From an uncultured Gammaproteobacteria bacterium (lineage in GTDB: Bacteria > Pseudomonadota > Gammaproteobacteria > GCA-001735895), in NCBI GenBank assembly GCA_947259485.1, contig CAMYLU010000029.1, positions 1 through 52,748 of the forward strand: a stretch of DNA of 52,748 nt, written 5' to 3'. Under the pieces are notes generated by a model, which had not been told where the DNA came from, did no database searches, and was given only the letters and a program-made list of their open reading frames with translations. This document shows, in pieces, positions 35,902-45,552 of the stretch. Position 1 is the first letter of the stretch. Each line of letters opens with the position of its first letter. Both the position numbers and the translations under genes were made by a program.

Positions 35902-36684
35902 CTAGTGTGCGAGGATCTGGCTGAGGAAGAGCTTGGTACGCTCGTGTTGTGGATTATCGAAGAATTCATGCGGATTATTTTCTTCGATGATTTGGCCGCC
36001 ATCCATGAATATGACCCGGTTGGCAACGGTCTTGGCAAATCCCATTTCGTGAGTCACACACAACATCGTCATGCCTTCCTTCGCAAGTTCGACCATGACG
36101 TCGAGAACCTCTTTTATCATTTCCGGATCGAGTGCCGAGGTCGGCTCATCAAATAACATGATTTTTGGATTCATGCATAGCGAGCGTGCGATCGCAACCC
36201 GTTGCTGCTGGCCGCCCGACAGTTGCCCGGGAAACTTGTCAGCCTGTTCGGGAATTTTTACGCGCTCCAGGTACTTCATAGCCGTTGCTTCGGCTTCCTT
36301 GCGTGGGACTTGCTTGACCCAGATCGGGGCCAGGGAACAGTTCTCCAGTACCGTCAGGTGAGGAAACAAATTAAAATGCTGGAAACACATACCGACTTCA
36401 CGACGAATCGCGTCGATATTTTTCAAATCGTTGGTCAACTCAACATTTTCGACAATGATGTCGCCCTGCTGGTGTTCTTCCAGTCGGTTGATACAACGAA
36501 TCAAGGTTGATTTTCCGGAACCTGAAGGTCCACAGATAACGATTCTCTCACCCCGGTAAACATCGAGATTGACGTCCCTGAGAACATGAAAGGATCCATA
36601 CCACTTGTGCATGTCCTTGATTTTGATGATCAGCTCGTCGGATACTTGAAGATCAGGGGCTGCTTCTTCTGGTTGGCTACTCAT
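35902..36684 (-). CDS. aapP: general L-amino acid ABC transporter ATPase (AapP/BztD)
   Basis: A 260-residue polar amino acid ABC ATPase. Walker [14 protein letters not shown], signature [15 protein letters not shown], Walker [16 protein letters not shown]-loop [25 protein letters not shown] near the N-terminus is typical of the GlnQ/AapP group. It is the last gene of a four-gene operon, 22 bases after the second permease gene. Confidence 0.95.
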   Translation of the reverse strand: MSSQPEEAAPDLQVSDELIIKIKDMHKWYGSFHVLRDVNLDVYRGERIVICGPSGSGKSTLIRCINRLEEHQQGDIIVENVELTNDLKNIDAIRREVGMCFQHFNLFPHLTVLENCSLAPIWVKQVPRKEAEATAMKYLERVKIPEQADKFPGQLSGGQQQRVAIARSLCMNPKIMLFDEPTSALDPEMIKEVLDVMVELAKEGMTMLCVTHEMGFAKTVANRVIFMDGGQIIEENNPHEFFDNPQHERTKLFLSQILAH

Positions 36685-36706
36685 AATTTTGTACCTTGGT
36701 TAACTT

Positions 36707-37831
36707 TTAATGTCCGGTATAGAGTTTCTTTTCTAGATAAAGTGAATATCGTGCCATCGAGAAGCAGGATACAAAGAAAAAGATCGCGACGAACACATAA
36801 ATCTCCGTCGACAGGCCCTGCCACTTGGTATCGGCCAGCGAGGCACGTCCCATACCGAGTGGATCGAACAGGCCGATGATGATGACAAGCGTGGTATCTT
36901 TATACAGGCCAATAAAGGTATTCACGATCCCGGGGATCGAAATCTTCAGCGCCTGGGGCAGGATAATTAAACGCATTGATTGCCAGTATTTCAATCCCAT
37001 CGAGTCGGCGGCTTCGATCTGACCCTTGGGTAATGCCTGTAAGCCGCCCCTGATAACCTCGGCAATATAGGCCGCCGAAAACAGCGTCACCATGATCAGT
37101 ACGCGCAGCAACAGGTCGAAGGTCGTACCTGGCGGCAGGAAGTAATTCAGCATGGTCGAGGCGACAAACAGCAGTGTGATTAGCGGCACACCACGGATGA
37201 ACTCGATAAACGCGACGCAGACCATGCGCAGCGCCGGCATGTGTGATTGCCGCCCGAGCGCGAGCGCAATCCCTATGGGCAAGGAACCTACAATACCGGT
37301 GACACCGATAACCAGTGTAAGCATGAAGCCGCCGAACTTGTCGGTTGGTACCGGTTCCAGGCCCATGCCACCCAGCAACAGCCAGCCTATGATAAAAGGT
37401 GCAGCTAATGAGAACCATAATCCCGGTTTGCGAAAAGGAACATGGTCAAACAGCACCGGGACCAGCGCGGCCAGCATCAGGATGAACGACAGGTTGATCC
37501 GCCAGCGTTCTTCCGCGGGATAGAAGCCATACACAAATATTTCGAAACGTTTACCGATAAAAGCCCAGCAGGCGCCCATCTCGTGTCCAGCCGCTTTGGC
37601 AATGGCTCGACAATCATCGCGCGAGTCGGCAGAGAAGACCGCGTCGAAGAAAATCCAGTTCAACATCGGCGGGACTATGATGTAGAGAAAATATATCGTC
37701 AGCACCGTAATAACGATGTTGGTGGTTGAAGATAACAGGTTGTGGCGAACCCAGCCGATAATGCCGACTTCAGTCGAGGGAGGTGGCAGTTCCGGATGTT
37801 CGCCCACTGCGTGGGATCGTTCAGTACTCAT
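36707..37831 (-). CDS. aapM: general L-amino acid ABC permease (AapM/BztC)
   Basis: A 374-residue permease longer than typical HisM-like subunits because of an N-terminal extension with three extra membrane segments and a periplasmic Cys-containing loop, a hallmark of the Aap/Bzt group. The C-terminal core has RGVPLITLLFVAS and the EAA loop EVIRGGLQALPKGQIEAADS contacting AapP. It begins 1 base after aapQ ends. Confidence 0.94.
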   Translation of the reverse strand: MSTERSHAVGEHPELPPPSTEVGIIGWVRHNLLSSTTNIVITVLTIYFLYIIVPPMLNWIFFDAVFSADSRDDCRAIAKAAGHEMGACWAFIGKRFEIFVYGFYPAEERWRINLSFILMLAALVPVLFDHVPFRKPGLWFSLAAPFIIGWLLLGGMGLEPVPTDKFGGFMLTLVIGVTGIVGSLPIGIALALGRQSHMPALRMVCVAFIEFIRGVPLITLLFVASTMLNYFLPPGTTFDLLLRVLIMVTLFSAAYIAEVIRGGLQALPKGQIEAADSMGLKYWQSMRLIILPQALKISIPGIVNTFIGLYKDTTLVIIIGLFDPLGMGRASLADTKWQGLSTEIYVFVAIFFFVSCFSMARYSLYLEKKLYTGH

Positions 37832-37832
37832 C

Positions 37833-39029
37833 TTAGCGCTCCACCAGTTTCATGCGTTTGTTATACCAGTTCATAAACGCTGAAATCATCAACGAGAATG
37901 CCAGGTAAATGGCCAGCACGATGGTCATACATTCCATTTCGCGTCCGGTCTGGTTTAATGATATGCCGCCGATGGTCGCCACAATATCCATGTAGCCGAT
38001 CGCAATCGCGAGCGACGAATTCTTGGTGATATTGAGGTACTGACTCGAGAGCGGAGGAATAATGACTCGTAGTGCCTGTGGAATGATGACCAGCGACATG
38101 GTGCGACTCGGTTTGATGCCGAGCGCAAATGCGGCCTCGGTCTGGCCGTGGCTGATGGCCTGGATACCGGCACGCACGATCTCCGCGATGAAGGCGGCGG
38201 TATACAGCGATAGCGCCAGCCACAGTGCCACGAACTCGGGTCTCAAGACCAGCCCACCCTTGAAATTAAAGCCTTTGAGTTCAGGATATTCGAAGTTTAC
38301 CGGCAAACCGGCGAGAAAAAATACGATGATTGGGAAGAGTAAAATGGCGCCAAGGCTTATCCATAGAACGGGGTAAATTTTGCCTGTCGCGTCCTGGATT
38401 TTCTTGGCATAACCTTTAAACCAGATAGTGAATCCGACGCCAATCACGAAGGCTATCAGTACCGCCCACATCGCCGGTTCAAACAAGGGTTTAGGTGTAT
38501 AGAAGCCGCGATTCGTCAGGAACAATGTGCCCTCGAAGGCCATCAATGCATTTTTTGGAATCGGCAGGGTATTCACGACGATACCGTGAACCAATAAAAT
38601 ATGGAGTAACACCGGTACGTTGCGTACGTATTCGATGTAAACATAAACGACCCGGTTGATCAGCCAGTTACTGGACAGGCGTAACACGCCGAGCAGAAAC
38701 CCGACAATGGTCGAGAGAATAATTCCGGCTACCGCCACCAGCAGGGTGTTGATGAGGCCGACGACAGCAGCTCGCCAGTGCGGGCTGCGAGAATTGTATT
38801 CGATCAGGGTTTGATTGATATCGTAATTTGACGCATCCCACAGGAAGCTAAAGCTATATCCCTTACCAATGGCTTCAAGGTTGGTGATCGCGTTGTTAAC
38901 TATAAAAAAGAAAAATGCGAAGATCAGGGCCATGGTAATGACCTGTATCGTGACCGAACGTAGTTCCTTGTCAAAAAACAGGCGATAGAAAAGTGAAGGA
39001 TTGCTGCTGGACGTTTCTGTTGCCGCCAT
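37833..39029 (-). CDS. aapQ: general L-amino acid ABC permease (AapQ/BztB)
   Basis: A 398-residue permease with the long periplasmic loop of this subunit (RSPHWRAAVVGLINTLLVAV after the first helix, then YIEYVRNVPVLLHILLVHGI). The EAA loop EIVRAGIQAISHGQTEAAFA is present near the C-terminus. It pairs with AapM to form the channel. It is separated from the upstream binding-protein gene by 89 bases containing a strong hairpin. Confidence 0.95.
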   Translation of the reverse strand: MAATETSSSNPSLFYRLFFDKELRSVTIQVITMALIFAFFFFIVNNAITNLEAIGKGYSFSFLWDASNYDINQTLIEYNSRSPHWRAAVVGLINTLLVAVAGIILSTIVGFLLGVLRLSSNWLINRVVYVYIEYVRNVPVLLHILLVHGIVVNTLPIPKNALMAFEGTLFLTNRGFYTPKPLFEPAMWAVLIAFVIGVGFTIWFKGYAKKIQDATGKIYPVLWISLGAILLFPIIVFFLAGLPVNFEYPELKGFNFKGGLVLRPEFVALWLALSLYTAAFIAEIVRAGIQAISHGQTEAAFALGIKPSRTMSLVIIPQALRVIIPPLSSQYLNITKNSSLAIAIGYMDIVATIGGISLNQTGREMECMTIVLAIYLAFSLMISAFMNWYNKRMKLVER

Positions 39030-39082
39030 TCTTTTTAGCCCCCGAAATTTCAGTCATGCCAAATCGCCATGACTTAAGTGAG

Positions 39083-39104
39083 GCGGCGGTCGTAAGACCG
39101 CCGC
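39083..39104 (-). promoter_or_regulatory. intercistronic hairpin between aapJ and aapQ
   Basis: A perfect 9-bp GC-rich stem GCGGCGGTC / GACCGCCGC with a 4-base loop, with no following T run on the transcribed strand. Such hairpins after binding-protein genes usually protect the upstream mRNA from 3' decay and let binding protein outnumber the membrane subunits. Confidence 0.75.
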
Positions 39105-39118
39105 TTCATTACTACAGT

Positions 39119-40144
39119 TTAACGAACAGGTGGAGAATACAGGATTCCGCCATTGGTCCACTGCGCGTTCAGACCACGAGCAAGACCCAGCCCGGTGTTG
39201 ACACCGATGTTACGCTCGAAAATTTCGCCGTAGTTGCCTACCGCAGAAATTGCGCGTACCGCCCACTGCTTGTCCAGTCCGATCATCGAACCAAAATCGC
39301 CCTCGGTACCGACCATACGGTTGATATCGACGTTATTTCCGGCTTTTGCGGCATGACCCGCGACATTGCCCTGGGTGAGGCCCGCTTCTTCGGCCGCGAT
39401 CAAGACATTCAGTACCCAACGGGTAACATCGGCCCATTGATCATCGCCCTGGCGAACGGCTGGTCCCAGCGGCTCCTTGGAAATGATTTCCGGCAAGATG
39501 ATATGCGCGTTGGGGCTATCGAAGGTTCCACGAGTAGACGCCAAACCCGATGCATCAGTGGTGTATACATCGCAACGACCGGCGAGGTAATTTACCTGCC
39601 CTTCTTCATTGGTTTCGATCGCTACCGGCTCGTAACTCATGTTATTAGCACGAAAGTAGTCAGCAAGGTTCAACTCGGTAGTAGTACCAGTCTGGATGCA
39701 GATTGAAGCTCCGTCGAGTTCCTTGGCTGAAGTTACTCCAAGCGCCTTCGGTACCATGAAGCCCTGGCCGTCATAATAGTTAACGCCCAGGAACGTCAGT
39801 TTCAGGTCTGCGTCACGGCTCATCGTGATTGTAGTATTGCGATAAAGCAGATCACCTTCACCCGAGTTCAGCACGGTAAAACGAGTCTTACCAGTAGTCG
39901 GAATAAATTTGACCTTGTTACCATCGCCGAGTACAGCAGCGGCCGTAGCACGACAAAAGTCAACGTCAAAACCCGCCCAACGACCCGCGTCATCGGGTGC
40001 AGCAAATCCGGCTACACCGGTTGTTACCACGCAGTTAAGTTCACCACGGGCCTGTACATCTTGTAGCGTACCCGCAGTCGCAGCACCAGAAGTTGAGGCA
40101 AGCGCTACAGCTGCAGATACAGCCAGCGTTTTAAAAAGTTTCAT
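39119..40144 (-). CDS. aapJ: general L-amino acid ABC transporter periplasmic binding protein (AapJ/BztA)
   Basis: A 341-residue solute-binding protein. The signal peptide MKLFKTLAVSAAVALAST ends near TAGTLQD. Signature pieces of AapJ: GVAGFAAPDDAGRWAGFDVD, FCRATAAAVLGD, LLYRNTTITMSRDADLKLTF, CIQTGTTTELNLADYFR and the C-terminal GLARGLNAQWTNGGILYSPP. A GGAGAGAG ribosome-binding site precedes the ATG. It is first in aapJQMP. The 237-base gap upstream (40145-40381) separates it from a divergent GNAT gene and should hold both promoters; I could not name specific boxes. Confidence 0.96.
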   Translation of the reverse strand: MKLFKTLAVSAAVALASTSGAATAGTLQDVQARGELNCVVTTGVAGFAAPDDAGRWAGFDVDFCRATAAAVLGDGNKVKFIPTTGKTRFTVLNSGEGDLLYRNTTITMSRDADLKLTFLGVNYYDGQGFMVPKALGVTSAKELDGASICIQTGTTTELNLADYFRANNMSYEPVAIETNEEGQVNYLAGRCDVYTTDASGLASTRGTFDSPNAHIILPEIISKEPLGPAVRQGDDQWADVTRWVLNVLIAAEEAGLTQGNVAGHAAKAGNNVDINRMVGTEGDFGSMIGLDKQWAVRAISAVGNYGEIFERNIGVNTGLGLARGLNAQWTNGGILYSPPVR

Positions 40145-40381
40145 TGGTCACTCTCTCCAATTGTTATTACTTTAATGAAGTGTCAGCGCGGTTTGCGGGG
40201 CTTTCCCACCCTTTAGTTTTAACCGTGACGACAGATTAAGGAGTCTTCTAATATTGCTCCGTGAGGGAAAAGTAACATAACAATAGCTTTCAGCCAAGGC
40301 ATAGATTGCTTACTTAAGAACCGCTTTTACTGAATAGTGCATATTGCGTCCGACACCCAGATCCCAGTATAAAGCCAACTG

Positions 40382-40867
40382 ATGATCCGAAAACTGCGAA
40401 ATACCGACTCTGAGGCGGTACTTAAAATCTACCAGCAGGGGCTGGATACTGGCGAAGCCTCGTTCGAAATCGAGGTGCCGGACTGGGAAGCCTGGCAAAA
40501 GAAATATCTGCGTCATTCCCGACTGGTCTTGGAGCAAGACGGCAAAGTTCGGGCCTGGGCGGCCCTGGCGCCAGTGTCTGGCCGGGATTGCTATCGCGGC
40601 GTTGCCGAAGTCAGTATCTATGTCGCCACGGAGTCTGCTGGACAGGGTATCGGCAGCAAGCTGATGGCTCGGCTCGTCGAAGAGTCGGAGAGTAATGGCA
40701 TCTGGAGCCTTTATTCATCCATTTTTCCCGAAAACCAGGCAACGCTGAAACTGCACCTGAAACACGGTTTTCGCGAAGTCGGCATTCGCGAGTGTATCGC
40801 CCAGCGCGACGGTCGTTGGCGTAACACTTTAATTATGGAACGACGCTCTAAAAAAGTCGGCGTTTAA
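40382..40867 (+). CDS. GNAT acetyltransferase of the phosphinothricin/methionine-sulfone type
   Basis: 161 residues. It begins MIRKLRNTDSEAVLKIYQQG, with the PAT-family GEASFEIEVPDWEAW region, then VAEVSIYVATESAGQGIGSKL containing the acetyl-CoA-binding Q-x-x-G-x-G-S loop and NQATLKLHLKHGFREVGI. The PAT/MddA group acetylates amino-acid analogues such as phosphinothricin, methionine sulfoximine or sulfone. The true substrate here is not known. Confidence 0.88.
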   Translation: MIRKLRNTDSEAVLKIYQQGLDTGEASFEIEVPDWEAWQKKYLRHSRLVLEQDGKVRAWAALAPVSGRDCYRGVAEVSIYVATESAGQGIGSKLMARLVEESESNGIWSLYSSIFPENQATLKLHLKHGFREVGIRECIAQRDGRWRNTLIMERRSKKVGV

Positions 40868-40887
40868 TCGCGATAACTCGCAGTATT

Positions 40888-41075
40888 GATGTCATACCCG
40901 CGCAAATTTAGGTCATTCCCGCGTCAAAGTAAGCGTCATTCCCGCGTAAGCGGGAATCTCATAACGAGCCACCATTGAAAGATCCCCGCTTGCGCGGGGA
41001 TGACGGTAGGTTTGAAAGATCCCCGCTTGCGCGGGGATGACGGTAGGTTTGAAAGATCCCCGCTTGCGCGGGGAT
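40888..41075. repeat. cluster of palindromic repeats with a 37-bp tandem array
   Basis: Several GTCATxCCCGCG partial copies (40888-40960) are followed by a 37-base unit repeated exactly at 40977-41013 and 41014-41050, and as a third partial copy from 41051. Each unit carries GATCCCCGC TTGC GCGGGGATGAC, a perfect hairpin, plus the identical linker GGTAGGTTTGAAA. Identical linkers rule out CRISPR spacers. Confidence 0.85.
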
Positions 41076-41115
41076 GACCCGGTCACTAAATGCTTGCGCA
41101 TTTAGTGACCGGGTC
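41076..41115. terminator. 18-bp perfect hairpin at the end of the GGDEF-EAL gene
   Basis: Bases 41076-41093 pair exactly with 41098-41115 around the loop TTGC; the arms begin GACCCGGTCACTAAATGC. It spans the TCA (stop) of the - strand gene. There is no T run on either side, so it may be an mRNA-stabilising structure or an element end rather than an intrinsic terminator. Confidence 0.5.
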
Positions 41116-43423
41116 AGCTAACCTGGATCTCGGAGAGGGATTGATCCTGATCGGTACTGTCTATTTCATCCAGTCCCGTCAGTTCACCCAGGTAGAATCC
41201 CTGTGCATAATCGACACCAATCGATTTCAGCTTGTCGAAAGTTGCCTCACCATCGACGCATTCAGCAATCGTCCTGATGTCCAGTAAATGTGCCATGGAA
41301 TTGATCGACTCAACCATCGTGTGATCGATTTCATCGGTGCAAATGTCGCGGATCAGGTTGCCGTCGATTTTGACGTAATCCAGTTGCAAATCCTTAAGCG
41401 CGGCAAAACTGGCCAACCCGCTGCCGAAATTGTCGAGCGCGAAACTGCAGCCGAGGTCTCGTAAACGTTTAACCAGTCTACTCGCGTTCGCGAGATTGTG
41501 ACTTAGCGTACTTTCAGATATCTCGAAACAGATTTGCTGCGGTTTGACCACGGATTTGTCAAACATCAGCAAAATATAATCGAGCAAAGTTTCATCGGCA
41601 ATGGATGGCGCCGACAGGTTCAAACTCAGCACCAGGCCAGGATTCTGCATAAAAATGTGGGAATAAGCGCTGAATACCCGTTCAATAACCCAGCGGTCGA
41701 TTTGCGCCAGCAGGCCGCAGCGCGCCGCAACCGGCAGGAATGCACCGGGCGTAATCACGTTACCGGCTTCGTCCAGCATGCGCAACAGGATCTCGGCACG
41801 GGTATGCAATCGGGCCGGCTCCGGATCGAGCGCAATAATTGGCTGGTACAGCAATAGAAAACGCCCGTCCGAGAGCGAATCCTGGATATCCTTACGTTGC
41901 AGTTTTTCACCCGGGCTGAGACGCAAGCCTGAATCAGCATTGCTGTGCGCGTGATAACGTCCACGACCCATATCCTTGGCGACGTAACAGGCCTGGTCCG
42001 CATCATGCATCAACTGCTTGCAGGTCGTCGTTTCCGCGGTTATCGGCACAATGCCAATGCTAACCCCGACCTGGTAAGTCTTTTGATCCCAGGTGAAACG
42101 GTATTCACGGACCACGCCGATCAGCATTTCAGCGACTTTACTGGCCTTGGTTTGCGGACAATTTTCCAGTAACACGCTGAACTCGTCGCCGCCGAGACGA
42201 CCGAGGGTATCGCGACCGCGCAACTGGCCCGCGAGCAATGATGAAATCTGCTTCAGCAACTCATCGCCGGCCACGTGTCCCGCGTTGTCATTCACATATT
42301 TAAACTGGTCGAGATCGAGAAACAACAGAGCGTGCGTATTTTCGAAATCCTTGGCCGATTGCAGGGACTGTTCCAGCCGCTCCACGAACTCGGTGCGGTT
42401 GACCAGGCCCGTCAATGGGTCATGCGTCGCCTGGTGCACCATCATTTTCTGCATGCGACGCGAGTCGGTCACATCTTTAAACACAAGCACCACGCCAATG
42501 CTGTTGCCCTGGCCGTCGATCATCGGCGCCGCGGTACCCTGGATCGAGTAGCGATCACCGTTGCGGGATATCAGGACATTATCGGTTTTCGGCGCAATCA
42601 CTCTTTTCTCTTTCAGACAGCGTTGTGCCGGGTCCGGAATCACCTTCCCGCTCTGCTCGTCTTCGAGATGCAACACCGCTTCCATCGATAAGCCCATCGC
42701 CTGGTGGAAGCGCCAACCGGTCAAGGCCTCGGCCACCGGGTTCATATAGTCGATGCAACCCTTGCTGTCGGTGGTAATGACGCCGTCACCGATCGAGTGC
42801 AGGGTGACTTGCGCACGTTCCTTTTCCATCAAGGTCTCACCCAGTGCGAGCTTTCGCTCCAGTTCGGCGGCGGCGCGCGCGGCGAACAACTTGATCACGT
42901 GGATATCACTTTTTTCAAGGTCTAACCTGGTGCGGCTGGTACCGGCCAGCACCCCGATCTGTCGACCGGACGTATCCTGCAGCTTTACCGTAAACACACC
43001 GGAAGCACCGAATCGTTCCCGTAAAAAAGTCGCATCGGGAAATAGCTGGCAGGCAGAATTTTCGAGATACCAGAAGGCACCACTTTCGGCGCAGGGACAG
43101 TCTAGTAGGGAAACGCTGTGGTTCATGGTGTAACCGCCGTCACACCAGTAAGAAAGACTCTGATATTCCTGCTGCTCGTCGCCTTTGCCCGCAGCCAGGA
43201 ATACCGTATCAATTGAAAGGAACTGGGATAATTCCCGGACCAGGGCATAAAAGTAGGTTTCGCCAGTGGTTCCGACCGTGCCTTCGATCAGGTCATGCAG
43301 TCTATCCTTACGATTTTGCCTTTGCCGACGGGCCCGATTTGCCGCGAAACCCTTGAGCAAGTACCACGTCAGAGTTGCGCTGATCAGCGCGGCAAGTATG
43401 GCTACCAAAATCGTTTCGAACAT
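41114..43423 (-). CDS. GAF-PAS-GGDEF-EAL protein with degenerate EAL domain
   Basis: 769 residues. An N-terminal membrane helix (about 3-25), GAF-like domain (about 45-190), PAS (about 205-320), GGDEF (about 330-495) and EAL (about 515-755). The cyclase active site GGDEF (411-415) and the inhibitory I-site RGRD (402-405) are intact, so c-di-GMP synthesis is likely. In the EAL domain the signature is EIL (544-546) and the metal-binding DDFG is DNFG (664-667); AEGVE is AECVD. Phosphodiesterase activity is therefore doubtful, and the domain may serve as a c-di-GMP or protein sensor. Neighbours do not indicate the pathway. Confidence 0.9.
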   Translation of the reverse strand: MFETILVAILAALISATLTWYLLKGFAANRARRQRQNRKDRLHDLIEGTVGTTGETYFYALVRELSQFLSIDTVFLAAGKGDEQQEYQSLSYWCDGGYTMNHSVSLLDCPCAESGAFWYLENSACQLFPDATFLRERFGASGVFTVKLQDTSGRQIGVLAGTSRTRLDLEKSDIHVIKLFAARAAAELERKLALGETLMEKERAQVTLHSIGDGVITTDSKGCIDYMNPVAEALTGWRFHQAMGLSMEAVLHLEDEQSGKVIPDPAQRCLKEKRVIAPKTDNVLISRNGDRYSIQGTAAPMIDGQGNSIGVVLVFKDVTDSRRMQKMMVHQATHDPLTGLVNRTEFVERLEQSLQSAKDFENTHALLFLDLDQFKYVNDNAGHVAGDELLKQISSLLAGQLRGRDTLGRLGGDEFSVLLENCPQTKASKVAEMLIGVVREYRFTWDQKTYQVGVSIGIVPITAETTTCKQLMHDADQACYVAKDMGRGRYHAHSNADSGLRLSPGEKLQRKDIQDSLSDGRFLLLYQPIIALDPEPARLHTRAEILLRMLDEAGNVITPGAFLPVAARCGLLAQIDRWVIERVFSAYSHIFMQNPGLVLSLNLSAPSIADETLLDYILLMFDKSVVKPQQICFEISESTLSHNLANASRLVKRLRDLGCSFALDNFGSGLASFAALKDLQLDYVKIDGNLIRDICTDEIDHTMVESINSMAHLLDIRTIAECVDGEATFDKLKSIGVDYAQGFYLGELTGLDEIDSTDQDQSLSEIQVS

Positions 43424-43568
43424 GAACCAATCGGCTTAAATCTGGATTAGAAGGAGTATAGGCAAGAATCCGGATTATTGGGTTTTGAGAGCCGATTTAT
43501 TCGCTTGCATCGCCTACCGCCTTTGCCTAACCTACCTCGATTCTCAAATTGCAGAAATTAATCACATT

Positions 43569-45278
43569 ATGGCTACTAAAAAAACCGCATCACGCAGGGC
43601 TAATCCGCGTAAATACTCGTCGCTGGTCGTCGATGGCGTCGATCGCGCACCCAGTCGCTCGATGCTGCGCGCGGTCGGCTTCGACGACGCCGATTTCAGA
43701 AAACCGCAGGTCGGGATCGCATCGACCTGGAGCATGGTGACACCGTGCAACATGCACATCGATCAGCTCGCATTAAAGGCCGCCGAGGGCGCCAACGCTG
43801 CCAACGGCAAAGCGGTGGTTTTTAATACCATTACTATTTCAGACGGCATTTCGATGGGTACCGAGGGCATGAAATACTCGCTGGTGTCGCGCGAGGTCAT
43901 CGCCGATTCAATCGAAGCGGTCACCGGCTGCCAGGGATTCGATGCGCTGGTTACGATCGGCGGTTGCGACAAGAATATGCCCGGCTGCATGATGGGCATG
44001 GCACGCCTCAATCGACCCTCGGTATTCGTCTATGGCGGCACCATCATGCCGGGTTGTCACAAGAACAAAAGCACCGACGTGGTTTCGGTGTTCGAAGCGG
44101 TCGGCGCACAGGCGCAGCACAAGATCAGCAAGAAGGAGCTCAAGGATATCGAATGCACCGCGATCCCGGGACCGGGCTCCTGCGGTGGCATGTATACCGC
44201 AAATACCATGGCCTCCGCGATCGAGGCGATGGGAATGAGCCTGCCCAACAGCTCCGCGCAGGCAGCGATTTCGAACGATAAAACCAAGGACTGTATCGAG
44301 GCCGGCAAGGCGGCCATGCGTTTGCTCAAGGCGAATATCCGCCCCAGCGACATCATGACCAAAAAAGCATTCGAAAACGCGATCACGGTGGTCATCGCCC
44401 TGGGTGGCTCGACCAACGCGGTGCTGCACTTGTTGGCAATGGCCTCGTCTATCGGGGTTAACCTCAAGCTCGACGATTTCACCCGCATCGGCAAGCGCGT
44501 GCCGGTGCTCGCCGATCTGCGACCCAGCGGTAAGGCGATGATGTCCGAACTGATCGAAATCGGCGGTATTCAGCCATTGATGAAAATGCTACTCGATGCC
44601 GGCCTGCTGCACGGAGAATGCCTCACTGTCACCGGTAAGACCCTGGCGCAAAACCTGGCCGGGGTAAAACCCTACCCCAAAAGCCAGGATATCGTGCATG
44701 CGCTGAATGACCCGATCAAGAAGGACAGTCACCTGGTCATCCTGCGCGGTAACCTGGCACCCGAAGGTTCGGTGGCGAAGATATCGGGTAAGGAAGGACT
44801 GCATTTCACCGGTAAAGCGCGCATTTTCGCCTCCGAAGAGCAGGCGCTGAAGAAGATTCTCGACGGTACCGTTAAAAAAGGCGATGTCATCGTGGTGCGC
44901 TACGAGGGCCCGAAGGGCGGTCCCGGTATGCGCGAAATGCTGTCGCCCACATCGGCGATCATGGGCAAAGGCCTCGGCAAGGATGTCGCCTTTCTGACCG
45001 ACGGCCGCTTTTCCGGCGGCTCACATGGTTTCGTGGTGGGTCATGTCACGCCCGAGGCCGCGGTCGGCGGACCCATCGCTTTACTCAAGAATGGCGACAT
45101 TATCACTATCGACGCCGAAAAACGTGAGGTTAACGTTAAATTGAGCGCGGCCGAACTCAAGCGCCGCGCCATGGCCTGGAAACAACCGAAACCTCGTTAC
45201 AAGCGCGGTGTACTGGCCAAGTACGCTCGCCTGGTCAGCTCCGCTTCCGAAGGCGCGGTAACCGACCTGCCGGAGTAA
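43569..45278 (+). CDS. ilvD: dihydroxy-acid dehydratase
   Basis: 569 residues from the ATG at 43569 ([17 protein letters not shown]). An upstream in-frame ATG at 43485 would add 28 residues that do not look like IlvD. It dehydrates dihydroxy-acids in valine, leucine and isoleucine synthesis using an Fe-S cluster. Motifs: [11 protein letters not shown] (cluster Cys), [39 protein letters not shown] and [21 protein letters not shown]. It is the shorter, about 560-residue IlvD form also seen in actinobacteria, cyanobacteria and many marine groups. No strong ribosome-binding site is visible. Confidence 0.96.
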   Translation: MATKKTASRRANPRKYSSLVVDGVDRAPSRSMLRAVGFDDADFRKPQVGIASTWSMVTPCNMHIDQLALKAAEGANAANGKAVVFNTITISDGISMGTEGMKYSLVSREVIADSIEAVTGCQGFDALVTIGGCDKNMPGCMMGMARLNRPSVFVYGGTIMPGCHKNKSTDVVSVFEAVGAQAQHKISKKELKDIECTAIPGPGSCGGMYTANTMASAIEAMGMSLPNSSAQAAISNDKTKDCIEAGKAAMRLLKANIRPSDIMTKKAFENAITVVIALGGSTNAVLHLLAMASSIGVNLKLDDFTRIGKRVPVLADLRPSGKAMMSELIEIGGIQPLMKMLLDAGLLHGECLTVTGKTLAQNLAGVKPYPKSQDIVHALNDPIKKDSHLVILRGNLAPEGSVAKISGKEGLHFTGKARIFASEEQALKKILDGTVKKGDVIVVRYEGPKGGPGMREMLSPTSAIMGKGLGKDVAFLTDGRFSGGSHGFVVGHVTPEAAVGGPIALLKNGDIITIDAEKREVNVKLSAAELKRRAMAWKQPKPRYKRGVLAKYARLVSSASEGAVTDLPE

Positions 45279-45357
45279 CCGGAGTGGTCCTAATTAACAA
45301 GCCATCACTATATCCTTCACCAATCGTTATCCCGGGTGCGCCATATAACACCCAAAG

Positions 45358-45548
45358 CCGTCATCCCGGCCCCCGAGCCGGGATCCATCCCAGACACGCA
45401 AAACCGTCATCCCGGCCCCCGAGCCGGGATCCATTTCAAGTGGGTTATATGCCTGGCAAACACAGTTTATACAACGCTGGATTCCGGCTCGGAGGCCGGA
45501 ATGACGTGGTAAGGGTCGCTGGATTCCGGCTCGGGGGCCGGAATGACG
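45358..45548. repeat. four palindromic repeats, two direct and two inverted, before argE
   Basis: Copies at 45358-45388 and 45404-45434 are identical: CCGTCATCCCGGCCCCCGAG then CCGGGATCCAT. Copies at 45477-45506 and 45519-45548 are inverted variants reading TGGATTCCGGCTC ... GGCCGGAATGACG. Within each copy the stem arms match. The gap 45279-45552 contains no other feature I can support. Confidence 0.85.
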
Positions 45549-45552
45549 AACC

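Noticed and set aside
40977-41078. Possible short CRISPR array (repeat-spacer look with 37-base period)
   Set aside because: The linkers between hairpins are identical, not unique spacers, and no cas genes are present.
40913-41101. Short frame coding PRKRGSFKPTVIPAQAGI-type repeats
   Set aside because: It is the translation of the palindromic repeats, a common false gene call (the PAQAGI signature).
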